64,000 bases of DNA from Dechloromonas denitrificans (GCF_020510665.1 NZ_CP075187.1:1136501-1200500); one strand, 5' to 3'; shown: positions 1-10,227, counted from the first letter of the stretch. Translations and numbers: made by a program. Notes: generated from the sequence alone by a model not told the origin.

Positions 1-436
1 TGATACAGCCAAAGTCAAGGCAGCAGCAGGCGAACTGGCTGAAAAATTCGGTCGCACCAGCTATGCCGCTCTGGGCGCTTTGCAGGCTGCCCGCCAGTCT
101 TTCGATGCGGGCGACAACAAGACGGCGATTGCCCAATTGTCCTGGGCTGCCGACAATGCCAAGGATGAACTGAAAGACATGGCACGTCTGCGTTTGGCCG
201 CAATCCAGCTTGATGAAAAAGCCTACGATGATGCGTTGAAAAACCTCGATGTAGCCCATGCACCAGCATTTGACGCACGTTTCCAGGAACTCAAGGGCGA
301 TGTCCTTGCGGCTCAGGGCAAAAAGTCCGATGCACGGACTGCTTACAAGGCTGCTCTCGGAAAAACAGAGGAAAAGCCGGGCCCTGCGCGTGAGTTGCTC
401 CAACAAAAGCTCGACAGCCTGGGTGAGGCCGCCTGA
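1..436 (+). CDS. YfgM-type TPR protein (3' part)
   Basis: This is the C-terminal part of a tetratricopeptide protein; the gene enters from the left edge and is open from base 2. Helical pairs such as ALGALQAARQSFDAGD and LRLAAIQLDEKAYDDAL repeat in TPR fashion, ending in an ARTAYKAAL helix. In this family, YfgM is an inner-membrane protein with a periplasmic TPR domain that associates with SecYEG and periplasmic chaperones. Its stop overlaps the bamB start (TGATG), the usual yfgM-bamB-der order, so translational coupling is likely. The N-terminal membrane anchor lies outside the window, so the identity rests on the TPR pattern and synteny. Confidence 0.85.
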   Translation, partial: DTAKVKAAAGELAEKFGRTSYAALGALQAARQSFDAGDNKTAIAQLSWAADNAKDELKDMARLRLAAIQLDEKAYDDALKNLDVAHAPAFDARFQELKGDVLAAQGKKSDARTAYKAALGKTEEKPGPARELLQQKLDSLGEAA

Positions 437-1596
437 TGTCCCCGCGCCTGATGTCCTTGCTGGCCGCTGCCGGATTCATGCTGTCCGGTTGTGCGACAAT
501 TTTCGATACGGTTGATTCGCTGAATCCGTTCACGAGTGCCGGCCCCAAGAAGGCCGAACTCAAGCCGATTGTGGCCAGCCTGGATGTGCGGACAGTCTGG
601 TCTGCCAGCGCCGGCAAGGCCGGTGATTACACTTTTGCCCCAGCGGTGGTTGGCGACGCAGTTTATGTGGCCGGGCGCGATGGTGCCATCCAGAAGCTGG
701 TTGCCGGCAAGGCAGTCTGGAAAATCAATGCAGGTCAGCCGGTTTCTGCCGGTGTCGGTGCCAACGAGCGTCTGGTTGTCGTTGGAACGCCCAAGGGTGA
801 AGTCCTGGCCTTCTCTGCAGAGGATGGGAAACTGTTGTGGCGTGCTCCGGTGTCGAGCGAAGTTCTGGCCGCACCCGTCGTCGGTGCCGAGGGCGTTGCT
901 GTAAAGAGCGGCGATAATCGTGTCTTCCTGCTGGATGCTGCCGATGGCGGGCGCAAGTGGGTTTATCAGCGATCCACCCCGGCTTTGTCGGTCCGCAGCG
1001 CCGGTGCCCCGATTTTTGCCGACCGTTTTATTTTTGTCGGTTTCCCTGGTGGGAAACTGGTTGCCCTGGCTATCCAGAACGGCGCGCCTGTCTGGGAAGG
1101 CGCCGTAGCCTTGCCGAAAGGCGCGACCGAACTTGATCGGGTGGCCGATATTGTGGCAACGCCGGTCATCGATGGCACCCAGATTTGTGCCGTGGCCTTT
1201 CAAGGGCGAGTTGCCTGCTTTGACATGAGCCAGGGGGGCGCAATGATCTGGTCGCGCGACGTTTCGTCGGCTGCCGGTTTGGCCCTTGATGGTCGGTATC
1301 TTTTCGTAACCGATGAGCGTGGCGCGGTCCACGCACTTGACCGGCTTTCCGGCAGCAGCCTGTGGAAACAGGATAAATTGCTGAATCGCCGAGTATCTGC
1401 GCCAGCTGTTCGGCGCGGCAATGTGGCAGTGGCCGACGCCGAAGGCATCGTGCACTTCCTTTCCCGCGAAGATGGCAGTTTCGTTGCCCGTCAGAAAACT
1501 GATGGCACACCTGTCCGTACTTCCGTACAACCGCTCGGTTCCGGCTTTCTGGTGCAAACCAGTGGCGGCAACGTGAGCCTGATCGAGCCTCAATGA
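436..1596 (+). CDS. bamB: Outer membrane assembly lipoprotein BamB
   Basis: BamB is the beta-propeller lipoprotein of the BAM complex, which folds beta-barrel proteins into the outer membrane. The 386-residue product begins with a lipoprotein signal peptide whose lipobox is LSGC (Cys at about residue 19). Repeated PQQ-like blades follow, with motifs such as [31 protein letters not shown] and [18 protein letters not shown]. The length matches the family. The start overlaps the yfgM stop and the stop overlaps the der start (ATGA), so the gene sits inside a tightly coupled operon. Confidence 0.96.
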   Translation: MSPRLMSLLAAAGFMLSGCATIFDTVDSLNPFTSAGPKKAELKPIVASLDVRTVWSASAGKAGDYTFAPAVVGDAVYVAGRDGAIQKLVAGKAVWKINAGQPVSAGVGANERLVVVGTPKGEVLAFSAEDGKLLWRAPVSSEVLAAPVVGAEGVAVKSGDNRVFLLDAADGGRKWVYQRSTPALSVRSAGAPIFADRFIFVGFPGGKLVALAIQNGAPVWEGAVALPKGATELDRVADIVATPVIDGTQICAVAFQGRVACFDMSQGGAMIWSRDVSSAAGLALDGRYLFVTDERGAVHALDRLSGSSLWKQDKLLNRRVSAPAVRRGNVAVADAEGIVHFLSREDGSFVARQKTDGTPVRTSVQPLGSGFLVQTSGGNVSLIEPQ

Positions 1597-2924
1597 AGCC
1601 TACTATTGTTCTCGTGGGCCGACCCAATGTCGGTAAATCCACTCTTTTCAATCGCCTGACCAAATCGCGCGACGCTATCGTTGCCGATATGCCCGGGTTG
1701 ACGCGTGATCGACATTACGGTCACGGCAAATTAGGGACAAAGCCCTATCTGGTTGTTGATACCGGGGGCTTCGAGCCGCTGGTCAAAGAAGGCATCCTGC
1801 ATGAAATGGCGCGCCAGACCGAGCAGGCCATCGCAGAAGCCGATGCGGTCATTTTTGTTGTTGATGGCCGCTCCGGCCTGACGCCGCACGACAAGGAAAT
1901 TGCCAATAAATTGCGCCGCCTGGCTCGTCCGGTGTTTGTCGCGGTCAACAAGGCCGAAGGCATGAATTCCGGCATGGTCGAAGCGGATTTTCATGAGCTG
2001 GGTCTGGGTGAGCCGAATGCGATTTCGGCAGCACACGGCGAAGGTGTGCGTGGTTTGGTCGAGCTGGCACTTGAAGCCTTCCCTGAACCGGATGAGCATG
2101 AAGAGCAATCGTCCGCCATTCGTGTTGCCATCGTCGGTCGTCCGAATGTCGGCAAATCAACAATGATCAATACGCTGCTGGGTGAAGAGCGGGTCATCGC
2201 TTTTGATGCGCCGGGGACGACGCGCGATTCGATCGAAATTGATTTCGAGCGTGGCGGCAAACAGTATGTGCTGGTTGATACGGCCGGGATGCGCAAGCGC
2301 GGCAAGGTTTTCGAGTCGATCGAGAAATTTTCGGTGGTTAAAACCCTGCAATCGATTGAAGATGCCAATGTCGTCATCTTGATGGTCGATGCCCAGGCCG
2401 ACGTTTCCGATCAGGACGCGCACATTGCCGACTTCATCGTGCAGTCTGGCCGAGCCTTGGTTGTCGCGGTCAACAAGTGGGATGGCCTCGATGCCTACAC
2501 GCGCGAACAAACGCGTGAAACACTGCAGCGCAAACTGAAATTCCTCAGCTTTGCCAAATTCCATTTTGTATCGGCCAAGGAAAATATCGGCCTGGAATCT
2601 GTCTTCCGCTCGGTTGATAGTGCATTTGCCGCCGCCATGACCAAGATGTCGACGCCGCGCCTGGCCCGTGTTCTGGCCGATGCCGTTGCCAAGCAGGCGC
2701 CACCGAAGCATGGTGTGTTTCGTCCCAAGCCGCGCTATGCGCACCAGGGGGGATCCAATCCGCCGATTATCGTGGTGCACGGCAATGCGGTGGATCAGAT
2801 CGCTGACAGTTATCGTCGTTACCTCGAACATACTTTCCGCGAAGCCTTCAAATTGCAGGGAACTCCTTTGCGGATTCAATTTGTTACGGCAAAAAATCCG
2901 TTTGCTGACAAGGATAAAAAGTAA
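1593..2924 (+). CDS. der: Ribosome biogenesis GTPase Der (EngA)
   Basis: Der is an essential double-GTPase needed for maturation of the 50S subunit. Two Walker A motifs, both GRPNVGKS, lie near residues 9-16 and 181-188. Each has its own DxxG element (DTGG and DTAG), and the second domain has a clean NKWD specificity motif. The first domain reads NKAE where NKxD is the textbook form, a variant I believe is seen in related bacteria. A KH-like C-terminal domain with [15 protein letters not shown] sequence completes the 443 residues. It overlaps bamB by four bases and is followed by hfq after 77 bases. Confidence 0.97.
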   Translation: MKPTIVLVGRPNVGKSTLFNRLTKSRDAIVADMPGLTRDRHYGHGKLGTKPYLVVDTGGFEPLVKEGILHEMARQTEQAIAEADAVIFVVDGRSGLTPHDKEIANKLRRLARPVFVAVNKAEGMNSGMVEADFHELGLGEPNAISAAHGEGVRGLVELALEAFPEPDEHEEQSSAIRVAIVGRPNVGKSTMINTLLGEERVIAFDAPGTTRDSIEIDFERGGKQYVLVDTAGMRKRGKVFESIEKFSVVKTLQSIEDANVVILMVDAQADVSDQDAHIADFIVQSGRALVVAVNKWDGLDAYTREQTRETLQRKLKFLSFAKFHFVSAKENIGLESVFRSVDSAFAAAMTKMSTPRLARVLADAVAKQAPPKHGVFRPKPRYAHQGGSNPPIIVVHGNAVDQIADSYRRYLEHTFREAFKLQGTPLRIQFVTAKNPFADKDKK

Positions 2925-3001
2925 TCAGCAAATTCTTCGCCACGCTGAAGTAATTTTCGGTACATTAGGCACCTCATAACAACACACATGGAGTCCACAC
3001 C

Positions 3002-3238
3002 ATGAGCAACAAAGGGCAACTTTTACAAGACCCCTTCCTCAACGCTCTTCGTCGCGAGCACGTTCCCGTTTCGATTTACCTGGTCAACGGGATCAAATTG
3101 CAGGGCCAGGTTGAATCGTTTGACCAGTACGTTGTTCTGCTCAAGAACACCGTCACCCAGATGGTTTACAAGCACGCCATCTCCACGGTTGTCCCGGCTC
3201 GTCCGGTCAGCCTGCAGCAAGATCAGGCAGCAGAGTAA
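3002..3238 (+). CDS. hfq: RNA chaperone Hfq
   Basis: Hfq is the hexameric Sm-like protein that pairs small RNAs with mRNAs. The 78-residue product has the N-terminal [20 protein letters not shown] segment, the Sm1 region with [18 protein letters not shown], and the Sm2 YKHAIS motif. The C-terminal tail is short, as in many betaproteobacteria. A GGAG ribosome-binding site stands seven bases before the ATG. The upstream gap (2925-3001) probably holds a promoter, though I cannot assign clear boxes. The hfq-hflX order is the conserved one. Confidence 0.98.
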   Translation: MSNKGQLLQDPFLNALRREHVPVSIYLVNGIKLQGQVESFDQYVVLLKNTVTQMVYKHAISTVVPARPVSLQQDQAAE

Positions 3239-3256
3239 TTCCTGCCTGTCGACAAG

Positions 3257-3279
3257 TCCGCCCTTCGGGCGGGCTGTTT
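3257..3279 (+). terminator. Hairpin between hfq and hflX
   Basis: A GC-rich inverted repeat, CCGCCC-TTC-GGGCGG (3258-3272), follows the hfq stop and is trailed by a short mixed run CTGTTTCTC. The stem is strong but the U-tract is poor, so partial termination or 3'-end protection of hfq mRNA is more likely than full termination before hflX. The same hairpin core appears again downstream of the alpha-2-macroglobulin gene near 49615. Confidence 0.45.
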
Positions 3280-3301
3280 CTCCCGATAGCTACAAAAAAT
3301 C

Positions 3302-4459
3302 ATGAATGAACGGCCGGCTGGCGGCGAACGTGCGGTCATCGTTCAGCTGGATCTCGGACAAGCTGATCTAGAGGATCAGCTGGAAGAGGTCCGATTGTTG
3401 GCGGAGTCGGCGGGCGGTATTGTTGCCGCTGAAATTGGCGGCCGACGGCAAAGCCCCGATCCCAAATTATTTGCCGGCAAAGGCAAGGTCCAGGAAGTGG
3501 CTGCAATGCTGGCAGCGGCCGATGCCGATCTGGTTATCTTTAACCATGAACTTTCACCGGCCCAGCAACGCAATCTTGAGCGGGAACTCAAATGTCGGGT
3601 TGTTGACCGAACGAGCCTGATTCTTGATATTTTTGCCTTGCGGGCATCGAGTGCCGAAGGGAAGTTGCAGGTCGAACTGGCACAGCTCGAGCATCTTTCG
3701 ACGCGCCTGGTTCGTGGCTGGACTCACCTGGAGCGTCAGCGCGGTGGTATCGGCATGCGCGGCCCAGGCGAAAAACAACTGGAAACTGATCGTCGTTTGT
3801 TGGGAAACCGTGTCAAGTTGCTTAAGGAACGTCTGGCGCGCCTCACCCGTCAGCGTGGTGTTCAGCGCAAGGCCCGTTCGCGGGGTGATGTGCTGAGTGT
3901 TTCGTTGGTCGGCTACACCAATGCCGGCAAGTCGACCTTGTTCAATGCCTTGACCCACGCAGGTGTTTTTGCGGCCAATCAGTTATTTGCCACGCTTGAT
4001 ACCACGTCCCGCAAACTGTGGATTGAAGGCGCCGGTAATATCGTGGTTTCCGATACGGTGGGTTTTATTCGGGATTTGCCTCACGCCTTGATCGATGCGT
4101 TTCATGCGACGCTCGAAGCGGCGACCGATGCTGACCTTCTGTTGCATATCGTGGATAGTGCCAGTCATGCGCGCGATGAGCAGATCAGTGAGGTCAACAA
4201 GGTTCTTGAGGAAATCGGTGCCCGTGATGTACGGCAGGTTATTATCTGGAACAAGATAGACTTGACCGAAGCCTCTCCGGGAGTGGAGCAGGACGAGTAT
4301 GGTAATATCGCGCGCGTTCGCCTCAGTGCGCGCTCAGGTGATGGTCTGGATTTGTTGCGTGAATCCTTGGCCGGATATGCCCGGGCAAAAGCTGAAAGTC
4401 GCCGGAACGAAATGGCGGCAGCAGAGCTCGAAGCCCGACAATACGATTACATAAGCTGA
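3302..4459 (+). CDS. hflX: Ribosome-associated GTPase HflX
   Basis: HflX is a GTPase that splits stalled or stressed 70S ribosomes. The 385-residue protein has the N-terminal HflX domain with DPKLFAGKGKVQEV. A coiled-coil linker with GIGMRGPGEKQLETDRR follows. The G domain carries Walker A GYTNAGKST (about residues 202-210), DTVGF and NKID. These are family hallmarks. The ribosome-binding site before the ATG is weak, so translation may depend on upstream readthrough. It lies between hfq and hflK, as in many proteobacteria. Confidence 0.96.
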   Translation: MNERPAGGERAVIVQLDLGQADLEDQLEEVRLLAESAGGIVAAEIGGRRQSPDPKLFAGKGKVQEVAAMLAAADADLVIFNHELSPAQQRNLERELKCRVVDRTSLILDIFALRASSAEGKLQVELAQLEHLSTRLVRGWTHLERQRGGIGMRGPGEKQLETDRRLLGNRVKLLKERLARLTRQRGVQRKARSRGDVLSVSLVGYTNAGKSTLFNALTHAGVFAANQLFATLDTTSRKLWIEGAGNIVVSDTVGFIRDLPHALIDAFHATLEAATDADLLLHIVDSASHARDEQISEVNKVLEEIGARDVRQVIIWNKIDLTEASPGVEQDEYGNIARVRLSARSGDGLDLLRESLAGYARAKAESRRNEMAAAELEARQYDYIS

Positions 4460-4496
4460 ATCCCCAATATCCATGATTCCGACCCTAGGTATTTTC

Positions 4497-5795
4497 ATGT
4501 CGCTTAATGACCCGCAGTGGGGCAACCGTGGCGGTAATGACGGTGACAAATCCGGCGGTCCACGCCGGCCAAACGATGGTCCGCCTGATCTTGAAGATTT
4601 GTGGCGTGACTTCAACCGCAAGCTTTCCGATATGTTTGGCAAGAAAGGGGGCGGCAACAACAATGGCGGCGGTGGCGATGGTCCACGGATGCCGCAGTTT
4701 GACTTCAGTCCCAAATTTCTCGGCGGTGGGCTTAGCCTGATTGCCGGTTTGGTCGCAGTTGTCTGGCTGGCTTCCGGTTTCTACATTGTCGATGCTTCGC
4801 AGCGCGGTATCGTGCTCCAGTTCGGGAGCTACAAGGAGGCGACAGAGCCTGGCTTGCGCTGGCGTCTTCCATATCCGATCCAGTCACATGAGTTGGTCAA
4901 TCTGACCGGCGTACGGACGATTGAAATCGGCTATCGTGGCAGCGAACGCAACAAGGTGCTGAAGGAAGCACTGATGCTGACCGATGATGAAAACATCGTG
5001 AACATCCAGTTTGCTGTCCAGTACATCCTGAAGGATCCGGTCGAATATCTGTTTAACAACCGTCATCCTGACGAAGCGGTAATGGGTGCGGCTGAAACCG
5101 CTGTGCGCGAAATCGTCGGCAAGAGCAAGATGGACTTCGTGCTCTACGAAGGGCGCGAGCAGATCGCGACCCAGGCTGCCAAATTGATGCAGGATATTCT
5201 CGATCGCTACAAGAGCGGCATCCTTATTTCCAAGGTCACGATGCAGAATGCTCAGCCGCCGGAGCAGGTCCAGTCCGCTTTTGATGATGCCGTCAAGGCA
5301 GGTCAGGATCGTGAGCGGCAGAAAAACGAGGGCCAGGCCTACGCTAATGACGTCATTCCGAAAGCCAAGGGGACGGCTGCGCGCTTGATGGAAGAGGCCA
5401 ATGGTCATCGCCAGCGCGTTATCGCGACGGCAGAGGGCGATGCTTCGCGCTTCAAGCAGGTCCAGGCCGAATATGCCAAGGCACCGGAAGTGACGCGTCA
5501 GCGCATGTATCTGGAAACGATGCAACAGATCTACTCGAATACCAGCAAGGTCATGGTTGATGCCAAGGGGCAGGGTAATCTGCTCTATTTGCCGCTCGAC
5601 AAGCTGATGCAGGCAACCGTGCCGCTTGTCCAGTCGCAAGCCGGTGCATCGGAAATTGCATCGGCCCAGCAGTCTGGTGCCAAGGCAATCGCCCCTTTAT
5701 CCAATGAAGCGCCGCCGCAATTGGATAATTCATTGAACAATCCACCCCGACGCGAACCTCCGTTGCGTTCGCGTGATCGGGAGAGCCGCCCATGA
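4497..5795 (+). CDS. hflK: Membrane protease modulator HflK
   Basis: HflK is an SPFH/prohibitin-family protein that, with HflC, forms a cage around the FtsH protease in the inner membrane. An upstream in-frame ATG exists at 4473, but 4497 has an AGGT element at the right distance and begins MSLNDPQWG, the usual start. The N-terminus is Gly/Asn-rich, followed by a membrane segment (roughly residues 75-95), the SPFH domain (YIVDASQRGIVLQFGSYKE) and a long helical region with EANGHRQRVIATAEGDASRF. The Pro-rich tail overlaps the hflC start by four bases. Confidence 0.95.
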   Translation: MSLNDPQWGNRGGNDGDKSGGPRRPNDGPPDLEDLWRDFNRKLSDMFGKKGGGNNNGGGGDGPRMPQFDFSPKFLGGGLSLIAGLVAVVWLASGFYIVDASQRGIVLQFGSYKEATEPGLRWRLPYPIQSHELVNLTGVRTIEIGYRGSERNKVLKEALMLTDDENIVNIQFAVQYILKDPVEYLFNNRHPDEAVMGAAETAVREIVGKSKMDFVLYEGREQIATQAAKLMQDILDRYKSGILISKVTMQNAQPPEQVQSAFDDAVKAGQDRERQKNEGQAYANDVIPKAKGTAARLMEEANGHRQRVIATAEGDASRFKQVQAEYAKAPEVTRQRMYLETMQQIYSNTSKVMVDAKGQGNLLYLPLDKLMQATVPLVQSQAGASEIASAQQSGAKAIAPLSNEAPPQLDNSLNNPPRREPPLRSRDRESRP

Positions 5796-6679
5796 GCCCG
5801 CGTAGCAATATTCTTGGTTTGATCGTTGCCACCCTCTTTGTCGTGGTGGCGATGTCGATCTTTACTGTCGATCAACGCCAGTATGCTGTTGTCTTCCAGT
5901 TGGGAGAGGTTAAGCAGGTCATCACTGAGCCCGGCATGAGTTTCAAGATCCCGTTGATTCAGAACGTCCGGTTCTTTGAAAAGCGGATCATCACGCTGGA
6001 TAACAACGAGCCGGAGCGCTTCATTACTTCGGAAAAGAAAAATGTCCTGGTCGATTCCTACATCAAGTGGCGGATCATCGATCCCAAGCTTTACTACATT
6101 TCGGTCGGTGGAGATGAATCTCGGGCAAAGACGCGTCTGAATCAGACGGTCAACGCTGGTTTGCGTGAGGAATTCGGTAAGCGCACGGTGCATGACGTCA
6201 TCTCCGGTGAGCGTGAGCGAATCATGGACCAGATGCGCGAGAAAGCAGATGCCGATGCTCGCAAGATTGGTGTTCAGATTGTCGATGTCCGTCTGAAGCG
6301 TGTTGAACTGCCGACCGAAGTCAGCGAAGCGGTTTATCGCCGGATGGAAGCCGAGCGTAAGCGCGTGGCTAACGAGCTGCGCTCCGAAGGTTCGGCCGAG
6401 GCAGAAAAAATTCGTGCCGATGCGGATCGCCAGCGCGAAGTCATCGTTGCCGACGCTTATCGTGACGCCCAGAAAATCAAGGGTGAAGGCGATGCCAAGG
6501 CAACGGCAATCTATGGTCAGGCTTTTGGCCAGAATGCTGAGTTTTACGCGTTTTACCGCAGTCTTGAGGCTTACCGCGGTAGCTTCAAGAGTAAAAATGA
6601 TGTCATGGTGGTTGAGCCCAATTCCGACTTCTTCAAGTACATGAAGAGTATCGGCCGCGGGAACGACAAAGGTAAATGA
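5792..6679 (+). CDS. hflC: Membrane protease modulator HflC
   Basis: HflC is the partner of HflK in the complex that restrains FtsH. The 295-residue protein has one N-terminal membrane helix (GLIVATLFVVVAMSIFTV). The SPFH domain begins QRQYAVVFQLGEVKQVITEP, and a long charged helix runs through AEAEKIRADADRQREVIVAD near the C-terminus. The start overlaps hflK (ATGA) and the stop overlaps the following DUF2065 gene, so all three are coupled. Length and order match the family. Confidence 0.96.
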   Translation: MSPRSNILGLIVATLFVVVAMSIFTVDQRQYAVVFQLGEVKQVITEPGMSFKIPLIQNVRFFEKRIITLDNNEPERFITSEKKNVLVDSYIKWRIIDPKLYYISVGGDESRAKTRLNQTVNAGLREEFGKRTVHDVISGERERIMDQMREKADADARKIGVQIVDVRLKRVELPTEVSEAVYRRMEAERKRVANELRSEGSAEAEKIRADADRQREVIVADAYRDAQKIKGEGDAKATAIYGQAFGQNAEFYAFYRSLEAYRGSFKSKNDVMVVEPNSDFFKYMKSIGRGNDKGK

Positions 6680-6861
6680 CGTCGACCTTGCTGTTGGCCT
6701 TCGCACTGATGTTGGTGCTTGAAGGCATAATGCCTTTTATCGCCCCGGCGGCTTGGCGTGAAACCTTTCGCCGCCTTATTCAATTCTCGGATGGACAAGT
6801 CCGTTTTGTCGGCCTCACGTCGATGATTATCGGCCTTGTCCTGCTCATGGTCTTTGCATGA
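6676..6861 (+). CDS. DUF2065 (YjeT-like) small membrane protein
   Basis: This 61-residue protein has two predicted membrane helices, [20 protein letters not shown] near the N-terminus and [13 protein letters not shown] at the C-terminus, joined by a charged loop WRETFRRL. This is the DUF2065/YjeT pattern, which is regularly encoded between hflC and hisZ or purA. No biochemical role is known to me. It overlaps hflC and hisZ by four bases each, so it is produced together with the HflKC complex. A role in that complex is only an inference from context. Confidence 0.85.
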   Translation: MTSTLLLAFALMLVLEGIMPFIAPAAWRETFRRLIQFSDGQVRFVGLTSMIIGLVLLMVFA

Positions 6862-8012
6862 ACTGGTTGTTACCTGAATACCTTGCCGATGCCTTGCCGG
6901 CTGAAGCTGCTCGTATTGAATCCCTTCGTCGCAGCGTGCTCGATCATTTTCGTACTCACGGTTTTGAGTACGTCATGCCGCCGATGCTTGAGTATCTCGA
7001 TTCGCTGTTGACTGGCGCAGGCCAGGATCTCAATTTGCGAACATTCAAGCTGGTTGATCAGTTGTCCGGACGGACGATGGGTGTGCGCGCCGACATTACG
7101 CCACAGGCTGCTCGAATTGATGCGCATCTGCTTAACCACGAGGGCGTCACCCGCCTGAGCTATTGCGGTAGCGTTCTGCATACATTGCCCGCGAGTATTT
7201 CTGCGGGGCGGGAGCCGCTGCAGATCGGTGCTGAATTGTATGGATATGCCGGTATCGAGGCCGATCTCGACATCATCCGTCTTATGGCGACAGGGTTTGA
7301 TCGCATCAGTTTGTCAATCAGCCGGATTGATCTGGGGCATGTCGGTATTTTCCGTGCGCTGGCTGAGGCTGCGGGATTGCCGCGTCAGGCCGAGGAGAAT
7401 GTCCTTAGCCTGCTTCAATCAAAGGATATTCCCGGCTTGATCGAGGCGTGTGCCGAAGTGCCTGTACCTTATCGTGAAGCGCTACAGCTTTTGCCGATGC
7501 TTTATGGTGGAGCTGAAACATTGGCTCGTGCTCGTGCAGAGCTGCCTGCATTGCCTGAAATTACTGCGGCGCTTGATGGTTTGCAGTATCTTCTTGAGGC
7601 TGCGCCCGAGCTACCGTTCTCTATTGATCTCTCGGATTTGCGCGGCTATCACTACCATAACGGTGTGGTCTTCGCTGCATATTGCCCCGGTTATCCGGCT
7701 GCCATTGCTCTGGGTGGCCGTTATGATGGCGCGGGCCAGACTTTCGGGCGAGCACGTCCGGCAACCGGATTTTCGATGGATTTGCGCGAGGTTGCGCGTC
7801 TCGTCGCGCCAAGCGGATCCAAGGGGGCAATTCTGGCCAGTTATGCAGCGCATGACAAAGTACTGGCTGCCCACATTGCAGCCTTGCGCGCACAAGACGA
7901 AATTGTTGTCGAGTTGCTGCCGGGTGAGTCTGCCTGCGAAGGCCCGCTCTGTGACAGAAAACTCGCCCAGGTCGGTGGGCAATGGATTATTGAAGCAATA
8001 CAAGAGGATTAA
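6858..8012 (+). CDS. hisZ: ATP phosphoribosyltransferase regulatory subunit HisZ
   Basis: HisZ is a histidyl-tRNA-synthetase-like protein that forms an octameric complex with the short form of HisG and gives it histidine feedback control. The 384 residues show class II synthetase-like motifs, including [16 protein letters not shown] and a late [20 protein letters not shown]. The C-terminal anticodon-binding domain of true HisRS is absent. The hisG partner is not in the window, which is common since hisZ typically sits before purA in betaproteobacteria. It overlaps DUF2065 and is five bases from purA. Confidence 0.94.
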   Translation: MNWLLPEYLADALPAEAARIESLRRSVLDHFRTHGFEYVMPPMLEYLDSLLTGAGQDLNLRTFKLVDQLSGRTMGVRADITPQAARIDAHLLNHEGVTRLSYCGSVLHTLPASISAGREPLQIGAELYGYAGIEADLDIIRLMATGFDRISLSISRIDLGHVGIFRALAEAAGLPRQAEENVLSLLQSKDIPGLIEACAEVPVPYREALQLLPMLYGGAETLARARAELPALPEITAALDGLQYLLEAAPELPFSIDLSDLRGYHYHNGVVFAAYCPGYPAAIALGGRYDGAGQTFGRARPATGFSMDLREVARLVAPSGSKGAILASYAAHDKVLAAHIAALRAQDEIVVELLPGESACEGPLCDRKLAQVGGQWIIEAIQED

Positions 8013-8017
8013 TAAAA

Positions 8018-9325
8018 ATGGCCAAGAATGTCATCGTGGTGGGAACCCAGTGGGGCGACGAGGGTAAGGGCAAGATCGTCGACTGGTTGACGGATCATGC
8101 ACAGGGCGTGGTTCGCTTTCAGGGCGGACACAATGCCGGTCATACGCTGGTCGTTGGCGAGCAGGTTTACAAACTGAATCTGGTGCCCTCCGGTATTGTC
8201 CGTGATGGAGTGCAGTGCTATATCGGTAATGGTGTCGTGCTTGATATTCACCATCTGCTATCCGAAATCGCCGAGTTGGAAAAAGGCGGTATCGACGTTC
8301 GTTCGCGCCTGAAAATCAGCCCGGGATGCCCCGTTATTCTTCCGTACCATTCGGCCATCGACAAGGCGCGCGAATGCGCCAAGTCCGAAGACAAGAAGAT
8401 TGGTACGACCGGCAAGGGGATTGGGCCGACTTATGAAGATAAGGTTTCGCGTCGTGGCCTGCGTGTTTACGATCTGTTCAATCCAGAGCGCTTTGCCGAG
8501 AAGCTCAAGGAAGTCCTGGAGTATCACAATTTCGTATTGACCCAGTATTTCAAGGCGCCAGCCGTTGATTACCAGGCTGTGCTTGAGCAGGCTCTGGCCG
8601 ATGCCGAGCATATCAAGCCGATGGTGGCTGATGTTTCTGCCGCACTGTATGAAGCGAATCAAGCTGGTCAGAACATGTTGTTCGAAGGTGCGCAGGGTAC
8701 GCTGCTGGATATCGATCACGGCACCTATCCGTTCGTTACTTCATCGAACTGTGTTGCGGGTCAGGCGTCTGCAGGCTCCGGTGTTGGGCCGGGCATGCTC
8801 CATTACGTACTGGGTATTACCAAGGCGTACTGTACGCGTGTTGGTGGAGGCCCCTTCCCGAGTGAGCTTGATATTGAAACCGAAGGTGTTCCGGGTTACC
8901 AGATGTCTCAGGTTGGTCGAGAATTTGGCACGGTGACCGGGCGCAAACGCCGTTGTGGTTGGTTCGATGCGGCAGCTTTGCGTCGTTCTGGGCGAATCAA
9001 CGGCCTTACTGGCCTGTGCATCACCAAGCTCGATGTGCTGGATGGAATGAAGGAACTCAACATTTGTACCGGCTACAAGCTCGACGGCAAGGTGATCGAC
9101 CTTTTGCCGATTGGTGCTGATGAGGTTGCCCGCTGCGAGCCTATCTACGAAACCATGCCGGGTTGGAGCGACACGACATTTGGTGTCAAGCGCTGGGAAG
9201 ATTTGCCGCTCAATGCGCAGAATTATCTGAATCGTCTTGAGCAGCTTTGCCAGGTACCGATTGCGATCGTTTCAACCGGCCCGGAGCGCGATGAAACGAT
9301 TCTGAAGCAGCATCCGTTTAACTGA
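8018..9325 (+). CDS. purA: Adenylosuccinate synthetase PurA
   Basis: PurA makes adenylosuccinate from IMP, aspartate and GTP, the first committed step to AMP. The 435-residue enzyme shows the [11 protein letters not shown] loop with catalytic Asp13, the GHNAGHT motif with catalytic His41, and [10 protein letters not shown]. The [11 protein letters not shown] and [10 protein letters not shown] segments are also present. A GAGGA ribosome-binding site lies about ten bases before the ATG. The gene ends the long operon and is followed by a strong intrinsic terminator at 9347-9372. Confidence 0.98.
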   Translation: MAKNVIVVGTQWGDEGKGKIVDWLTDHAQGVVRFQGGHNAGHTLVVGEQVYKLNLVPSGIVRDGVQCYIGNGVVLDIHHLLSEIAELEKGGIDVRSRLKISPGCPVILPYHSAIDKARECAKSEDKKIGTTGKGIGPTYEDKVSRRGLRVYDLFNPERFAEKLKEVLEYHNFVLTQYFKAPAVDYQAVLEQALADAEHIKPMVADVSAALYEANQAGQNMLFEGAQGTLLDIDHGTYPFVTSSNCVAGQASAGSGVGPGMLHYVLGITKAYCTRVGGGPFPSELDIETEGVPGYQMSQVGREFGTVTGRKRRCGWFDAAALRRSGRINGLTGLCITKLDVLDGMKELNICTGYKLDGKVIDLLPIGADEVARCEPIYETMPGWSDTTFGVKRWEDLPLNAQNYLNRLEQLCQVPIAIVSTGPERDETILKQHPFN

Positions 9326-9346
9326 TTTTTGTCAGTGCTGCGGTCA

Positions 9347-9372
9347 ACGGGCCCAATGGGCCCGTTTTTTTT
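9347..9372 (+). terminator. Rho-independent terminator after purA
   Basis: An eight-pair perfect stem, ACGGGCCC / GGGCCCGT, with a three-base AAT loop is followed directly by eight T residues (9365-9372). This is a textbook intrinsic terminator for the purA operon. Its T-run touches the stop codon of the convergent gene at 9371. Confidence 0.95.
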
Positions 9373-9760
9373 AGCGCGGAGGCATGACGGCTTGCCATCC
9401 TTCCGGGCAGTAGCGGACATACGGATAATACTGGCCGGATGAGCCGCAGTAATACCAGCTACCTGTCTCCGGTTGAATCTGAACCGGGCGCGGTGGTGGG
9501 GTGTATGCCGGCGCGGCGTAGACCGGTGCCGCATTGGCTTGACTGTAAGCTGCGGCACCAATGGCCAGTCCGGTGATTGCCAGCAGGGCTGCCGGGCCGG
9601 CCCAGCCGGGTCCTCTGCGATGCTCCTGGTGGCGGTGGCCGTAGTAGTCATGGCGATCATGGCGGTAATCACGTTCATGTCGGCCCCAGTCGGCATGGGC
9701 ACTGGTGACGCTGCCAAGTACGAGACTGAAGGCAAGGCTAATGGCGATGGTCTTTTTCAT
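9371..9760 (-). CDS. Small secreted His/Tyr-rich protein
   Basis: I do not recognise a function. From the ATG at 9760 the product is 129 residues, starting MKKTIAISLAFSLVLG and with a signal peptide ending near AHA. Immediately after comes a His/Arg/Asp/Tyr-rich stretch (HERDYRHDRHDYYGHRHQ), then a short hydrophobic segment (ALLAITGLAIGAAAYS). The C-terminal part has WYYCGSSGQYYPYVRYCPEG, in which a Cys pair could form a disulfide. Such WYYC...YPYV...C proteins are common unassigned envelope proteins in betaproteobacteria. Another ATG lies four codons upstream (9772). The gene converges on purA. Confidence 0.7.
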   Translation of the reverse strand: MKKTIAISLAFSLVLGSVTSAHADWGRHERDYRHDRHDYYGHRHQEHRRGPGWAGPAALLAITGLAIGAAAYSQANAAPVYAAPAYTPPPRPVQIQPETGSWYYCGSSGQYYPYVRYCPEGWQAVMPPR

Positions 9761-9904
9761 GATTGGCTGCAATATCGGTTGCGATAGCCAATTAACGCTG
9801 CATGAAAGAGTTCGATGACCGCTGTTGCGTAAGCAAGTGTGAGTAATTGTTACTCGGACGCAACGCTTCGGATGTTCGTGAGGCTGCTGTCAGTGTGCTC
9901 AGAA

Positions 9905-9935
9905 ATGAAAAAAGGCCTTGTTTGAACAAGGCCTT
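9905..9935 (-). terminator. Terminator of first tRNA-Leu gene
   Basis: On the minus strand, downstream of the tRNA, AAGGCCTTGTT and AACAAGGCCTT form a stem of ten to eleven pairs with a very short loop, followed by a run of T. It serves the tRNA at 9949-10033. Confidence 0.92.
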
Positions 9936-9948
9936 CAATCAATATTAC

Positions 9949-10033
<85 letters not shown>

Positions 10034-10049
10034 AGGTGTGAAGACCGCG

Positions 10050-10077
10050 ATTATACATGGATTTTCAGAGTGGGCAA
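10050..10077 (-). promoter_or_regulatory. Promoter of first tRNA-Leu gene
   Basis: On the minus strand a perfect TATAAT (+ strand 10050-10055) lies 16 bases from TTGCCC (10072-10077). The -10 box is 16 bases upstream of the mature tRNA 5' end, a typical distance for tRNA promoters. Confidence 0.75.
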
Positions 10078-10183
10078 GTCTTGCTTGTACTGCGGTCGAC
10101 TATTCCGGGCAAAAACTTTTCTTTTGTCGTGAGGATGGAGGAGTGTGAGACAATCTTTCCCGTGCCACGAAACCTGAGCAGAA

Positions 10184-10214
10184 ATGAAAAAAGGCCTTGT
10201 TTGAACAAGGCCTT
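10184..10214 (-). terminator. Terminator of second tRNA-Leu gene
   Basis: This hairpin is identical to that at 9905-9935 and is followed by T residues on the minus strand. It should end the 10228-10312 transcript before it reaches copy 1, making the two tRNA genes separate units. Confidence 0.92.
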
Positions 10215-10227
10215 CAATCAATATTAC

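Noticed and set aside
343-1593. A 416-residue frame on the - strand
   Set aside because: It is antisense to bamB, and the predicted product has no signal, fold or family resemblance.
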